DNA of 64,000 nt from CAZWCX01 sp964632945 (GTDB lineage: Bacteria; Planctomycetota; MHYJ01; WSZJ01; CAZWCX01). The notes under the pieces were generated by a model. That model worked only from the letters and a program-made list of their open reading frames with translations. It searched no databases and had not been told where the DNA came from. The translations under genes were made by a program, and so were the position numbers. The stretch spans positions 3,732-67,731 of the forward strand of contig CAZWCX010000026.1 of NCBI GenBank assembly GCA_964632945.1, written 5' to 3'. Positions 7,821-16,507 of this stretch are shown here, one piece after another (the stretch's first letter is position 1; each line of letters begins with the position of its first letter).

Positions 7821-10777
7821 CGCAGCTTCCGAATCATGGTTTCGGCGAAGAAGAAGAATACCAGAAACAGAATGACGTCCGGTCCCTGTTCGCGGAACCG
7901 GCGCAGGGCGCGGGCCGGCGCCGCCGCGGACCCGTCCGCGGCCGCTTCCGTCGCATCCAGCAACTGGACGAGGGCGGAAAGCCCCTGGGGGTCCGGAGTC
8001 CGGCGACGCAATTCGGGAGAGTACGGCTCCGCGAGGCCGAATCGATGCGCGACCGCCGCGCCCGTCGAAGTCTCATGACGCACGATCACGGGCACCAGCT
8101 TGCCGGTCTGCGGGACGGGAACATCGGCGCGGAAGGAAGCCGGACCGGAACGGCGGACCGGCACCGGAGCGGGCGTGGAGCCGACCTCCTCCCCTCCCTC
8201 GAAGGCCGCCACGACCGTTGCCTGCGCGGGCGACGGCAGCCCGGCCGCCATCGCCGGATACGTCCATTCCAGCGCCACCGCCTGACCGTCCCGGGCGGGA
8301 GCAACGCGATAACTCACCTCGACCGCCGCCGGGGGCTCGGCGGAGCCGACGAAGCGCAGCGCGCGCGCGACGAAGCGGGGCAGCCACTCCGCCCGCACCC
8401 AGGCCGGCGCGCCACGCTCCCGGAAGTCGCTCGTCCAGGTCAGTACCTTTCCCAGCCCGTGTCGGCCGAAGGCGAGCACCGGCGTGCCGTTCCCTTCCGC
8501 CGCCAACGGGGCCGCGGCACCCTTTCGCAACGTCGTCACCGCCTGGCGCTCGAGCCGCGGAAGCCGCTCGAGATCCAGGCCTTCGACCAACGGACCCGGT
8601 CCGGTCGCCACCACCCGCACGGATCCCGCAACCGGCGCGACCTCTTCCTCGGGCTTCGACCCGGTCCCGGAGCCGTCGCCCCCCGGATTCCCCGGCTCCC
8701 CCCCCTGCCCTTCCGGTTTCCGGGGCGCCGCCGTCAACGGGTCCCCCTGCGGCGAATCCGGAGCCTTCCCGCCGGGTCCCTCGGGCGACTTCAACTTCGC
8801 CGCCCGCCGGGTCTCGCGCAGGAAGATTGCCGGCACTTCCGAAACGTCGTTCGTGAAATCGAATGTCCCCTTCCCCCATTTTGAGATGTTCGAGAGCAGC
8901 ACGCCGTCGTACTCGTCCCCGACGCCTACCGTCGATACCGTGACCTTCTCCTGGACCATCTTCTCGCACAACCCCATGAAATCGTTCATCGGGGTGTACC
9001 CATCGGTCAGGAGAATCACGTGCTTGACCATCGCTTCGACCGAGTGGAGTTCTCGGAACGAGACCGCCAGCGCCGGATAGACGTCCGTACCCCCGGCGGC
9101 GGCGATCCGGCTGACGCGGTCCTCGATGTACTCGATCTGCCGCGCGGGACGAAGCGTCACGACCCATCGGGGTTGCCCGTCGAATGCGAGCACCCCGACG
9201 AGGTCATCGGGCCGCAGCGCACGCGCGCTGGCGATCACCGCCTCCTTGGCGAGGAGGAGCTTTTCCCCCTGCATCGATCCGGACTTGTCGATCGCCAGAA
9301 CCAGCGCGATCGTGGGAATCTCGACATCGGCCGGGACCGGGTCCTTGCGGTCGGGAGGGGGATCCGGTTCCGGATCGGGAGGCTTGGGCTCCGGGTCCGG
9401 GGGCTTCGCTTCCGGCTCCGGAATCCGGACGGGAAGCAGGCGCGCCAGCGGCGAAGCGCGCAGCGCCGCCAGGGACTTCCCGTCCACGCCGGTGGCGACG
9501 AACAGGCCGCCGCCGTCGGATACGTATTCCGCCAGCGCCTCGACCTGCGCATCGACGAGGGACTTGGCGGAGGGCTCCACGAGCGCGACGGCGTGGAACT
9601 CCCCGAGCGCATCTCCCCGGCGGGGAAGATCCCGGGCCGACAAGGGGACGATGTCGAGGTCCTGGGCTTCGAGGGCGCGCGTCAGGTTGCCGCCCGCGCC
9701 CGGCTCGAACTCGACCAAGGCGACGCGCGGGCGGCCGACGGCATCCACGGCGCCGAGCAGGAGATTGTTGCGGGTCTCCGCCTCGTCCCCGACGGCCAGG
9801 CGGGAGACGACCTGAATCCGATGGAGCCCTTCCTCCAGAACGAGGTCTGGAAAGACCGCCTCTTGCCGGCCGGCGGACGGAAAAACGACTTCCACTTCTC
9901 CAAGCGGGCGTCCGTCGACGAGCAACCGGGCCGAGGCCCGCCCCGGGCCGCCCAGAAGCAGGGCCGCGCGAACGTCGAAGGGCTCGCCGGAGCGCACGCG
10001 CCTGGGCATGCGAAGTTCCTCGGCGATCAAGTCCTCCCCTCCGCCGGCCTCCAGTGAAACGATGCGGACCCTCTCGAACGCGGAGGCGATCTCCTCCCAG
10101 CCGAGGATGGGCGGGTCCCAGCGACCGTCGGTATACACGACCAGGCTCCGCGTCCCAGCGACCGGGTCCACTCCGCTCGCCAGGGCCAGGGCCCGCGCCA
10201 GGTCGGAACGTCCGCGATCCAGCGCGGCCAGAGTCTCTTCCATGCGAGCAACCCGGTCCTCGAGCACTTTGCGAAGATCGCCGCCCGCGGATCCGGGCGA
10301 ATCCGCCCCCGGCTGCTCCCGCAGGGTATCGAGCTCGCGCCGGAGCGACCGGCCGACCGTGTCCCAGAGAATCACGGCACGCTCGTCCTCCCCCGGCGCA
10401 GCTTCGGCCGCCGGCCGGGTCCCGAGGGATACCGGCGCCCCGGCGAACGGAATCAAGGTCACCGAAAGTCCGGGCTCGGCCGCGACGCCGCGCAGGAGGC
10501 CGCTCAGATGGGAGTACCCGGCCGCCCGGGCCGGAGCGGAGACGCTGTCCGAGAGGTCGAAAAGCACCACGAGCGCGCGCGGCTCGATCTTCTGATCCAT
10601 CTCGGCGGGGCGGGCGAGCGCGACGATCAGGCCGAGCGCCACCAGGGCGCGGAGAAGGGCGGCCGGAATCAGGCGTCGCCACGCCAGGCCGGCCCGCGAA
10701 CGGGCCGCCACCAGCGCCACGATGACCACCGCGGGCACGATGACCATGAGCATGCCCGGGGTCAGAAACACGCGCAT
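7814..10777 (-). CDS. Membrane protein with two VWA-type domains and a GATase-like domain
   Basis: 987-residue membrane-anchored protein. Two N-terminal membrane segments (about residues 7-27 and 37-55) are followed by a VWA-like domain with LFDLSDSVS (DxSxS), a beta-rich linker, a proline/acidic hinge (PEPEAKPPDPEPKPPDPEP), a second VWA with a full MIDAS (D497-K-S-G-S, later LLTDG), and a C-terminal glutamine-amidotransferase-like fold (FGRHGLGKVLTWTSDF). VWA proteins of this kind resemble the BatA/BatB and Planctomycete aerotolerance families and mediate metal-dependent protein binding. The ATG at 10777 has GGAGG 5 nt upstream; the ATG at 10789 is an alternative. Promoter boxes lie just upstream. 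Function unknown. Confidence 0.85.
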   Translation of the reverse strand: MRVFLTPGMLMVIVPAVVIVALVAARSRAGLAWRRLIPAALLRALVALGLIVALARPAEMDQKIEPRALVVLFDLSDSVSAPARAAGYSHLSGLLRGVAAEPGLSVTLIPFAGAPVSLGTRPAAEAAPGEDERAVILWDTVGRSLRRELDTLREQPGADSPGSAGGDLRKVLEDRVARMEETLAALDRGRSDLARALALASGVDPVAGTRSLVVYTDGRWDPPILGWEEIASAFERVRIVSLEAGGGEDLIAEELRMPRRVRSGEPFDVRAALLLGGPGRASARLLVDGRPLGEVEVVFPSAGRQEAVFPDLVLEEGLHRIQVVSRLAVGDEAETRNNLLLGAVDAVGRPRVALVEFEPGAGGNLTRALEAQDLDIVPLSARDLPRRGDALGEFHAVALVEPSAKSLVDAQVEALAEYVSDGGGLFVATGVDGKSLAALRASPLARLLPVRIPEPEAKPPDPEPKPPDPEPDPPPDRKDPVPADVEIPTIALVLAIDKSGSMQGEKLLLAKEAVIASARALRPDDLVGVLAFDGQPRWVVTLRPARQIEYIEDRVSRIAAAGGTDVYPALAVSFRELHSVEAMVKHVILLTDGYTPMNDFMGLCEKMVQEKVTVSTVGVGDEYDGVLLSNISKWGKGTFDFTNDVSEVPAIFLRETRRAAKLKSPEGPGGKAPDSPQGDPLTAAPRKPEGQGGEPGNPGGDGSGTGSKPEEEVAPVAGSVRVVATGPGPLVEGLDLERLPRLERQAVTTLRKGAAAPLAAEGNGTPVLAFGRHGLGKVLTWTSDFRERGAPAWVRAEWLPRFVARALRFVGSAEPPAAVEVSYRVAPARDGQAVALEWTYPAMAAGLPSPAQATVVAAFEGGEEVGSTPAPVPVRRSGPASFRADVPVPQTGKLVPVIVRHETSTGAAVAHRFGLAEPYSPELRRRTPDPQGLSALVQLLDATEAAADGSAAAPARALRRFREQGPDVILFLVFFFFAETMIRKLRW

Positions 10778-10809
10778 CTCCCCCTCCATCGCCCGCAGGC
10801 CACCCCACC

Positions 10810-10837
10810 AGTATACTTCGGGCGCGGCGGATGCCAA
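10810..10837 (-). promoter_or_regulatory. Sigma-70-type promoter of the VWA/HEAT operon
   Basis: On the minus strand, TTGGCA (10837-10832), 16 bp, TATACT (10815-10810). The predicted transcript begins near 10803, leaving a leader of about 25 nt before the ATG at 10777 and excluding longer upstream starts. Confidence 0.6.
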
Positions 10838-10863
10838 CTCCATTCCGTCCCGGCCGCCTTCTC

Positions 10864-10893
10864 TTGCCCGCCCTCCGGCCACGGTGCTATCCT
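10864..10893 (+). promoter_or_regulatory. Possible sigma-70-type promoter of the arginase gene
   Basis: TTGCCC, 18 bp, TATCCT, 48 bp before the ATG at 10942 and divergent from the VWA promoter. Both boxes are imperfect. Confidence 0.4.
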
Positions 10894-10941
10894 GCCCGGG
10901 TTCCTCCGCGTCCCCGCAATCCCGAATTGGGCGAGGCCCCG

Positions 10942-11859
10942 ATGACCCCCAAGAAGAAAGTCTCCCTCCTCGGCGTCCCGCTCGACCTCGGCGGCAACCG
11001 CCGCGGCGTCGATATGGGCCCTACCGCGATCCGCATGACCGACATGGTCCAGGACATCCGCGGGCTCGGATACGAGGTGGTCGACCGGGGCGACGTCGAC
11101 GTCCCCCTGCCGGAGGAGGTCGCCCCGGGCGACCCCAAGCAGAAGTTCGCCGCCGACATCCGCGGCGTGTGCGAAAACGTGTGCAAGATGGTCTACCAGT
11201 GCCAGCGCGAAGGCGATCTGCCGATCATCGTGGGCGGGGACCACTCCATCGGCATGGGCTCGGTGGCCGGCACGGCGAAGCTCTACCGGGAAAAGAACAT
11301 GCCCATCGGGCTGCTCTGGGTGGATGCGCACGGGGATATGAACACGCCGGAATCCTCGGAAACCGGCAACGTGCACGGGATGCCGCTGGCGCACCTACTC
11401 GGCATGGGAAACCCCGGGTTGGCGCAGATCGGCGGCTTCGCGCCCAAGGTCCAGCCCTGGAACACCGTGCTGCTCGGGATCCGGGATCTCGACGCGCTCG
11501 AGAAGGAACAGATCGCCGAGTCCAAGGTCAGCGTGGTGACCATGCGCGAAATCGACCGCGACGGCATCGCCAAGGTCCTGGATGAGGTCCTCAAGGTTCT
11601 CCTCCATGGGACCGCCGGCATTCATGTGAGCTTCGACATGGACGTCGTGGACCCTTCGCTGGCTCCGGGCGTGGGGACGCCGAAGAAGGGCGGGATCGAC
11701 TACCGGGAGGCGCACTTCATCATGGAGGCGATCGCCGACTGCGGCAAGCTCCTCGCGCTGGACCTGGTGGAAATCAATCCCATTCTCGACAATCGCAACA
11801 CCACCGCGGAACTGGCCGCCGAACTTGCTCTCTCCGCCCTGGGGAAGCGGATCTTCTGA
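10942..11859 (+). CDS. rocF: Arginase
   Basis: 305-residue ureohydrolase that hydrolyses L-arginine to ornithine and urea with a binuclear Mn site. The metal ligands are visible: H101 in GGDHS, D128-A-H130-x-D132 in WVDAHGDMNTPES, and D232/D234 in SFDMDVVDPS. The stretch NTPESSETGNVHGMPLA after the DAHGD motif matches arginases rather than agmatinases, and LDLVEINPILDN is conserved in the family. Length is normal. The ATG at 10942 is chosen because the protein then begins KKKVSLLGVPLDLGGNRRGVD as in bacterial arginases. It stands alone between divergent and convergent neighbours. A 12-bp palindrome (11860-11871) follows the stop. Confidence 0.93.
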   Translation: MTPKKKVSLLGVPLDLGGNRRGVDMGPTAIRMTDMVQDIRGLGYEVVDRGDVDVPLPEEVAPGDPKQKFAADIRGVCENVCKMVYQCQREGDLPIIVGGDHSIGMGSVAGTAKLYREKNMPIGLLWVDAHGDMNTPESSETGNVHGMPLAHLLGMGNPGLAQIGGFAPKVQPWNTVLLGIRDLDALEKEQIAESKVSVVTMREIDRDGIAKVLDEVLKVLLHGTAGIHVSFDMDVVDPSLAPGVGTPKKGGIDYREAHFIMEAIADCGKLLALDLVEINPILDNRNTTAELAAELALSALGKRIF

Positions 11860-11888
11860 CCGCGATCGCGGCGACTCGAGGCGGGAGA

Positions 11889-12644
11889 TCACATCGGTGC
11901 GCCGCCGGACTCCGCGGCGCCCTCGAGCATTTCCGACAACCGAAATTGCGCCCCCCGGGCAAGTCGGTAGGCGATCGCGCCATGGACCGCCAGGGAGAGG
12001 ACGGCCGCGACGAGGAGGCGGACCGCCAGCCAATCCGACCGCGTCGAGCCACAGACCACCCAGGCGATCAGGACGCAGACGTAAGGGATGAGCACCTCTC
12101 CGATCAGAGTGATCAGGAGCGCAACCGCGACGCCCGCGGCCGCGGAGCGGAATCGTGCGGCGGTCCAGGCTGCCGTGGCGGTGGCGAACACGATCGCGGA
12201 GAGTGCCCAGGACGTTCCGAGCAGGCCCAGCCACAGCACAATGTCTCCCAATCCCTCGAAGGCCGCCGCGGCGAAGAGGATTGCCGGCCATGACCAGGCC
12301 ATCCACCGAAGCCAGGGCCAGACACGCGCGTTCAGCATGAACCGCCAGGCCTCATCGACCTCGAGCGGCGCGAGGACCAGGCCGATCAGGGTCCCGCGAT
12401 CCCGTTCCAGGGCCCAGCAGGGGGACAGGGTGACGGCCGGCCCAACCAGGAGAAGTCCCATCCAGGCCAGGACCGACAGCCAGTAGATCGAGTCTCCGAT
12501 CAACCCCCGCAAGGGGATCCCAAACAGTGCGAGTCCGCAAAAGTAGAGGCAAAGGACACCTGCGCCGGACTCGAGGGCGCGGGAGACGCGGCCCAGGCCG
12601 GAACGGTAGAGGATCGCCGCCTCGCCGAAGCTCACGCCGTCCAT
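11889..12644 (-). CDS. Multi-spanning membrane protein, ABC-2 permease-like
   Basis: 251-residue integral membrane protein with about six hydrophobic segments. The sequence LERDRGTLIGLVLAPLE between segments two and three resembles the E-R-G-T-L-E-x-L-L-x-x-P motif of ABC-2-type permeases (including gliding/ABC-transporter subunits), so it may be an exporter subunit. No ATPase gene is adjacent, so this remains inference. The ATG at 12644 has a strong GGAGGAGA ribosome site 4 nt upstream. It ends 29 bp from the convergent arginase gene and follows a small ORF and the C11 peptidase on the same strand. Confidence 0.72.
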   Translation of the reverse strand: MDGVSFGEAAILYRSGLGRVSRALESGAGVLCLYFCGLALFGIPLRGLIGDSIYWLSVLAWMGLLLVGPAVTLSPCWALERDRGTLIGLVLAPLEVDEAWRFMLNARVWPWLRWMAWSWPAILFAAAAFEGLGDIVLWLGLLGTSWALSAIVFATATAAWTAARFRSAAAGVAVALLITLIGEVLIPYVCVLIAWVVCGSTRSDWLAVRLLVAAVLSLAVHGAIAYRLARGAQFRLSEMLEGAAESGGAPM

Positions 12645-12792
12645 GATTCTCCTCCGAGATCGGCGCATACCGTGCGAGTGGACGATCGGACCGCCCCCCC
12701 CCGACCCGTCCGCGTGGTGCGGTTGCAGGACGGTTGGACCGATCCGGGTCCGAGCGCCCGGGCGAAACGACCCGCGCTTTCTCCAGCGAACT

Positions 12793-13053
12793 CTACCTTG
12801 CCGGGGTCGCCGATACCCCTTCGTAGCGCCCGTCGCGCAGAATGGCCGCCACGTCCCACCCATCGATTCGGGCCGCGCAGGTGACGTCCGCGGACCACCC
12901 TGCGTCCCGCCCCACGCGGGTCCCCGGACTCGCGGCGGCGAATGAGACCGGGGAGAGCGAGAACCCTCCGTGCGCGGAGGGAGTCCCGCGCCGGACCGCG
13001 AGATCCCCCCTCACCGTCCGTGCGAGATCGGCGGCCGCTTCCCCGGGGAGCAA
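12793..13053 (-). CDS. Small protein of unknown function (start uncertain)
   Basis: 86-codon open frame beginning at a TTG, in the 513-bp interval between the membrane protein and the C11 peptidase. I do not recognise it. It looks coding rather than random: third positions are strongly G/C and the second half (WSADVTCAARIDGWDVAAIL) has a normal protein-like composition. The frame is open upstream to about 13160 without a good ATG or GTG, and sequence like ATARGALIGPLLPGEAAADL precedes the TTG, so the true start may be upstream or the ORF could be the remnant of a longer gene. It lies between two same-strand genes and could be co-transcribed with them. Confidence 0.35.
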   Translation of the reverse strand: MLPGEAAADLARTVRGDLAVRRGTPSAHGGFSLSPVSFAAASPGTRVGRDAGWSADVTCAARIDGWDVAAILRDGRYEGVSATPAR

Positions 13054-13157
13054 CGGCCCGATGAGGGCGCCCCGGGCGGTCGCCTCCCGGCCCCCCCCCG
13101 CGCCCCCAGTCCATCCCGATGCGGATGCCGGTCGCCGTCCTTGCCCTGCACTCCCCG

Positions 13158-15074
13158 CTATTCGGTGATCTCCACGTCGACGATCGCTTCTCCCAGGTTC
13201 CCGGAGAGGTCCTCGGCGACGAATCCGACCTGGTACTTTCCCGGCGGAAGGTCGATCTCGACGAGGTCGAGTCCCCCCTCATCGATGACGAGCGCCTCGA
13301 CCTCCTCGACCCTCCGCTGTTCGATATCCCCCTTCTCGTCCACGACGACGTAGAGCGGCAGGATCTTGCCGCCCGATTTCAGGTCGATCTCGGAGGGTCC
13401 GGACGGGCCGTCCCGGAACGCGTAGATCAGTTCTCCCACGAAGTCGTCATTCTCGTCCCAATCGACCTCGAAATAGAGAACGACTTCGAACTCCCTTCGT
13501 CCGCTCGGAGTCCGATAGATGGCGGGAATGCCGACGACGTACGCCTCGCCTTCCTCGTCGATCACCTCGAACGACACGACCGGAGCGGCCAGTTGCTTCT
13601 TCGCGTCGCCGATCGCCATCCAGGTACCGTCGAACCTGGCCGCCAGTTCGTCGCCGTCGACGGGGATCGGGACCATGCCCATGATCACCGCCTCGTCTCC
13701 CACCGGCTCCGCCAGCACGTAGTACACTTCGGCGATGTCATCCCCCTGGAGCCGCGCGGTGAGATCGATGTGCTCCCCGGCTCCGAGCGTCGTGTTGGAG
13801 ACGGCCAAGTCCCCGATCAGGGGAGGCGTCACGTCCTCCAGCGACATTTCCACGAAGGTCCGGAGCATGGCCGACCAGTTTTCCCCGCAGGACGCGGACG
13901 CGTACGGGCCGAGCAGGTCGTCGCCCCCGTCGTCGGCCGGCACGGTGGGAAAGTAGATCGAGATGCCGCGGCCGTGGGCACGATTCCTTCCGCCGATGCG
14001 GTGCAGAACGGCGTCGTCCACCGCGCGGATCACGCGGTCCGCGGCGGAATCCGCGCCGTGCCCCTTGAGATTCCGGGCCAGGTGGCCCAGGTCGATATGC
14101 TCGCTGCCCCCGTCTTCGCTCTTGCCGTACTCCTCCGTGCGGTGACGGGCGCGCGCGACGATGTCCCACAGCGCGCCCTCGTCCTCGCGCAATCGTCCGG
14201 CCAACGCGCCGCCGAGCTCCTCGACGGACGACACGACGGCCGGGACGCGGTCGAGGTCGACGACCGAAAGAGTCAGATTCCGCCCCTCGGCGCGCATCTG
14301 CGGGTCCTTGTGCTTCTCGAAGAACGCCTGGTACGAGTTGCAGATCACCTTCGCCAGCGACGCCGCATCGAGGTCCGGTTTCGACATCACGGCCGGCAGC
14401 CAGGTCTGGTAATGCCAGCCGTCTCCCGGTTCGAGCTCCTCCGAGCCCAGGAACGTGCGCGCGAAGGGCTGTACCGCGCGCATGACCTCCAGGGACGCCA
14501 TCAGGCAGCAGTCGTATCCGATCAGATCAATCCGGTCCACGCCGCCGCGCTGGAGCGCCTCGGGGAGGGCCTTGACGAGTTCGGGAAGGTCGAGCATGTC
14601 GTGATCGTGGCTGTCGTCGCCGCCGTATCCCGGCCAACCGGAGCCATGATCCCAGAAGAGTACCGCGGTCCGCTTGGCGGGATAGGTTTTGAAGCCCCAC
14701 GACACGAAGTCGATGAACGCGGAAGGATCACCCATGTTGACTTCGCCGAGGTCGGCGAGCTCTTCGACCCGATCATGGCCCAGGAGCAGCCGCTTCGTCC
14801 CCGTGAAGTTCCCCAGCGAACCGAGCTCCTCGCCGGAGTACCCCGCCTCCGGATCGTCCTCCTCGGCGCGATCGCACTGAACGATCACCCGGACCGAGTC
14901 GGCGTGCGGAACGCTGGCCATCTCCACGAGATCGAGCACCCCGAAGGATTCGAGATCGCAATCGGCGGTCATGTAGACGAGGATGGTCCACTCCCCCTTC
15001 GCGGCCGCGGGGTCCGCCAGGAGCGGGCGCGCCAACCACGCGACCAGAAGAACGGCCAACACCGACCTACGCAT
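13158..15074 (-). CDS. Clostripain-like (peptidase family C11) exported cysteine protease
   Basis: 638-residue exported peptidase. A signal peptide (MRRSVLAVLLVAWLARPLLA) leads into the C11/caspase-like domain beginning WTILVYMTADCDLE, with catalytic His143 in FWDHGSGW and Cys in GYDCCLMAS (C190 aligns best with the family DACLM cysteine). The C-terminal 250 residues are beta-rich and probably bind substrate or form accessory domains. Clostripain enzymes cleave after Arg and often self-process. Of two in-frame ATGs, the one at 15074 has GGAG 6 nt upstream, while 15086 has none and would sit above the likely transcript start. An AT-rich leader precedes it. Confidence 0.87.
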   Translation of the reverse strand: MRRSVLAVLLVAWLARPLLADPAAAKGEWTILVYMTADCDLESFGVLDLVEMASVPHADSVRVIVQCDRAEEDDPEAGYSGEELGSLGNFTGTKRLLLGHDRVEELADLGEVNMGDPSAFIDFVSWGFKTYPAKRTAVLFWDHGSGWPGYGGDDSHDHDMLDLPELVKALPEALQRGGVDRIDLIGYDCCLMASLEVMRAVQPFARTFLGSEELEPGDGWHYQTWLPAVMSKPDLDAASLAKVICNSYQAFFEKHKDPQMRAEGRNLTLSVVDLDRVPAVVSSVEELGGALAGRLREDEGALWDIVARARHRTEEYGKSEDGGSEHIDLGHLARNLKGHGADSAADRVIRAVDDAVLHRIGGRNRAHGRGISIYFPTVPADDGGDDLLGPYASASCGENWSAMLRTFVEMSLEDVTPPLIGDLAVSNTTLGAGEHIDLTARLQGDDIAEVYYVLAEPVGDEAVIMGMVPIPVDGDELAARFDGTWMAIGDAKKQLAAPVVSFEVIDEEGEAYVVGIPAIYRTPSGRREFEVVLYFEVDWDENDDFVGELIYAFRDGPSGPSEIDLKSGGKILPLYVVVDEKGDIEQRRVEEVEALVIDEGGLDLVEIDLPPGKYQVGFVAEDLSGNLGEAIVDVEITE

Positions 15075-15166
15075 AGCAGTCTCCATACTAGATATAACTG
15101 TGCAACTAATAGTCAGTCACTTCATACTATGTCACTAGTATCGTAAACACACTTGTGTAACACTTA
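15075..15166 (-). promoter_or_regulatory. AT-rich leader/promoter region of the C11 peptidase
   Basis: This 92-bp intergenic stretch is far richer in A/T than the rest of the window. It holds a TATATC box (15096-15091, minus strand), inverted arms ATACTAG (15085-15091) and CTAGTAT (15135-15141), a GTGTnACAC-type odd palindrome near 15155, and several TAGTA/TACTA words. It probably contains the promoter and perhaps an operator; no single -35 box is convincing. Confidence 0.45.
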
Positions 15167-16339
15167 CTACGCTACACTGCCTGGCGCCGCTTCGGCTGCC
15201 GCCAGCCACTTGAGCACGATGGTCGCATAGGTGCCCGGCGGCAGCGAGAAACGCACCCGCACGGCGTCCGGGGCGGGGGCAGGATCCACGACCGCGGCCT
15301 CCGCCGGCGCGAGCCGCGCGGGACGGGGCACGGCGCGGAAGAACCCGTCCTTTCGATCGGGAAAGGCGAGCCCCTCCATCGTCAGGCCCTCGCGCCCCAG
15401 AACCGCCTGCGCGGCGGCCGCCCAGCCGGACCGCGGGACGACCCCGGGGGCCGGCAGAGGCAGATCCAGGGCGTCCAGCCACGATCTCCAGGCCTCGTCG
15501 GGTCGCTGCGGCATGGCCAGTCGGCCCCCCAGGTAGTGCAGCTCCACCACCGACTCGGCCGGAAAGGTCCGGCGGATCGCCTCGGCCAGGATCTCGTTGT
15601 AGAGGTAGCTCTGATAGGCGTGCAGGAACATCAGCCGGAGTTTCTTGGGGATGCATCGGAACGCCTGCCACGGCCGGTCCGGCGCCGCCGCCAGGGCTTC
15701 CAGGACCCGCCGGTCCATGGGGGCCGCGTCCCGAAGGCAGGCCGCCCAATCCCCCCAGTGCTCCCGCACATGGCTCCGCTGCCGCCGCCGCGCGGGCGGG
15801 TCATACCGCGACGTCGTCGCCAGGATGGTCTTCAGCGCGTCCAGGGGGGCCCCCCGGAGCAGGGCGCGCACCGGGAACTCCCCGCCTCCGCGCAGCGATC
15901 CGAACCGCTGGCTGTCGAAATAGTTGGGCAGACCGAAGCCGCCGATCGCCTGCAACAACCCGGCCAGTCGCGTCCCCGAATCCGACCCGCCCCCGCGCAT
16001 CACCGCGGTGAACCGGTTTCCCCGGGAATCGCGACTGTCGACCGGCCGGTTCCCGGCGCCCAGGTAGGCGAGTTCGAGTCCCTCCCGGACGAAGTCCTTG
16101 GGCGGTCCGCCGCGGATGCTCACGTGCTGCACGGCGACCGCAACCTTGTCCTTCAGACCCGCGACCGCGACGCGGTCGGAAGTCACGCCGAACGCCTCGG
16201 CGACGTCGCGCAGTGCGCGCCAGGTCGTCAGGTCCCGCTTCACCATCCGGTAGTAGCTGTATTCCCCCGTGCGGCCGGGGGCGAGGTCGAACAGTTCTTC
16301 GACCTCGAAGTCCTGGGGCGAGCCCTTGAAGCGGAGCAT
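15167..16339 (-). CDS. truD: tRNA pseudouridine(13) synthase
   Basis: 390-residue TruD-family pseudouridine synthase, which isomerises U13 in tRNA(Glu) and others. The N-terminus FKGSPQDFEVEELFDLAP, the catalytic motif VAGLKDKVAVAVQHVS with nucleophile D64, and NYFDSQRFGSLRG are all diagnostic; the insertion domain specific to TruD occupies the middle. The ATG at 16339 begins the conserved FxVEE region, so the start is well placed. It is leftward with a 167-bp gap to the upstream transporter, in which I see no gene. Housekeeping, and no link to neighbours is evident. Confidence 0.93.
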   Translation of the reverse strand: MLRFKGSPQDFEVEELFDLAPGRTGEYSYYRMVKRDLTTWRALRDVAEAFGVTSDRVAVAGLKDKVAVAVQHVSIRGGPPKDFVREGLELAYLGAGNRPVDSRDSRGNRFTAVMRGGGSDSGTRLAGLLQAIGGFGLPNYFDSQRFGSLRGGGEFPVRALLRGAPLDALKTILATTSRYDPPARRRQRSHVREHWGDWAACLRDAAPMDRRVLEALAAAPDRPWQAFRCIPKKLRLMFLHAYQSYLYNEILAEAIRRTFPAESVVELHYLGGRLAMPQRPDEAWRSWLDALDLPLPAPGVVPRSGWAAAAQAVLGREGLTMEGLAFPDRKDGFFRAVPRPARLAPAEAAVVDPAPAPDAVRVRFSLPPGTYATIVLKWLAAAEAAPGSVA

Positions 16340-16507
16340 CGTTCACCCACCCCTCGTGTCCGACTTGCCCCGCCCCGGTTCGGCAGGTACCATCCGCCGG
16401 CATGCAACGTCCTGCCGGGCGCCGCGCCGCCGCCCGGCGCCCTTCTGGAATGGGGCCCGTCCCGGAATCCCCGCGCTGCCCGGCTTCCCCGCCCCGGGCC
16501 GGCGGCT

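Noticed and set aside
15075..15086. ATG at 15086 as start of the C11 peptidase
   Set aside because: No ribosome site; the GGAG for the ATG at 15074 lies between them and the likely transcript start is near 15084.
13119..15146. Long plus-strand open frame opposite the C11 peptidase gene
   Set aside because: It is the antisense shadow of a high-GC gene; the minus frame has the signal peptide, catalytic motifs and ribosome site.
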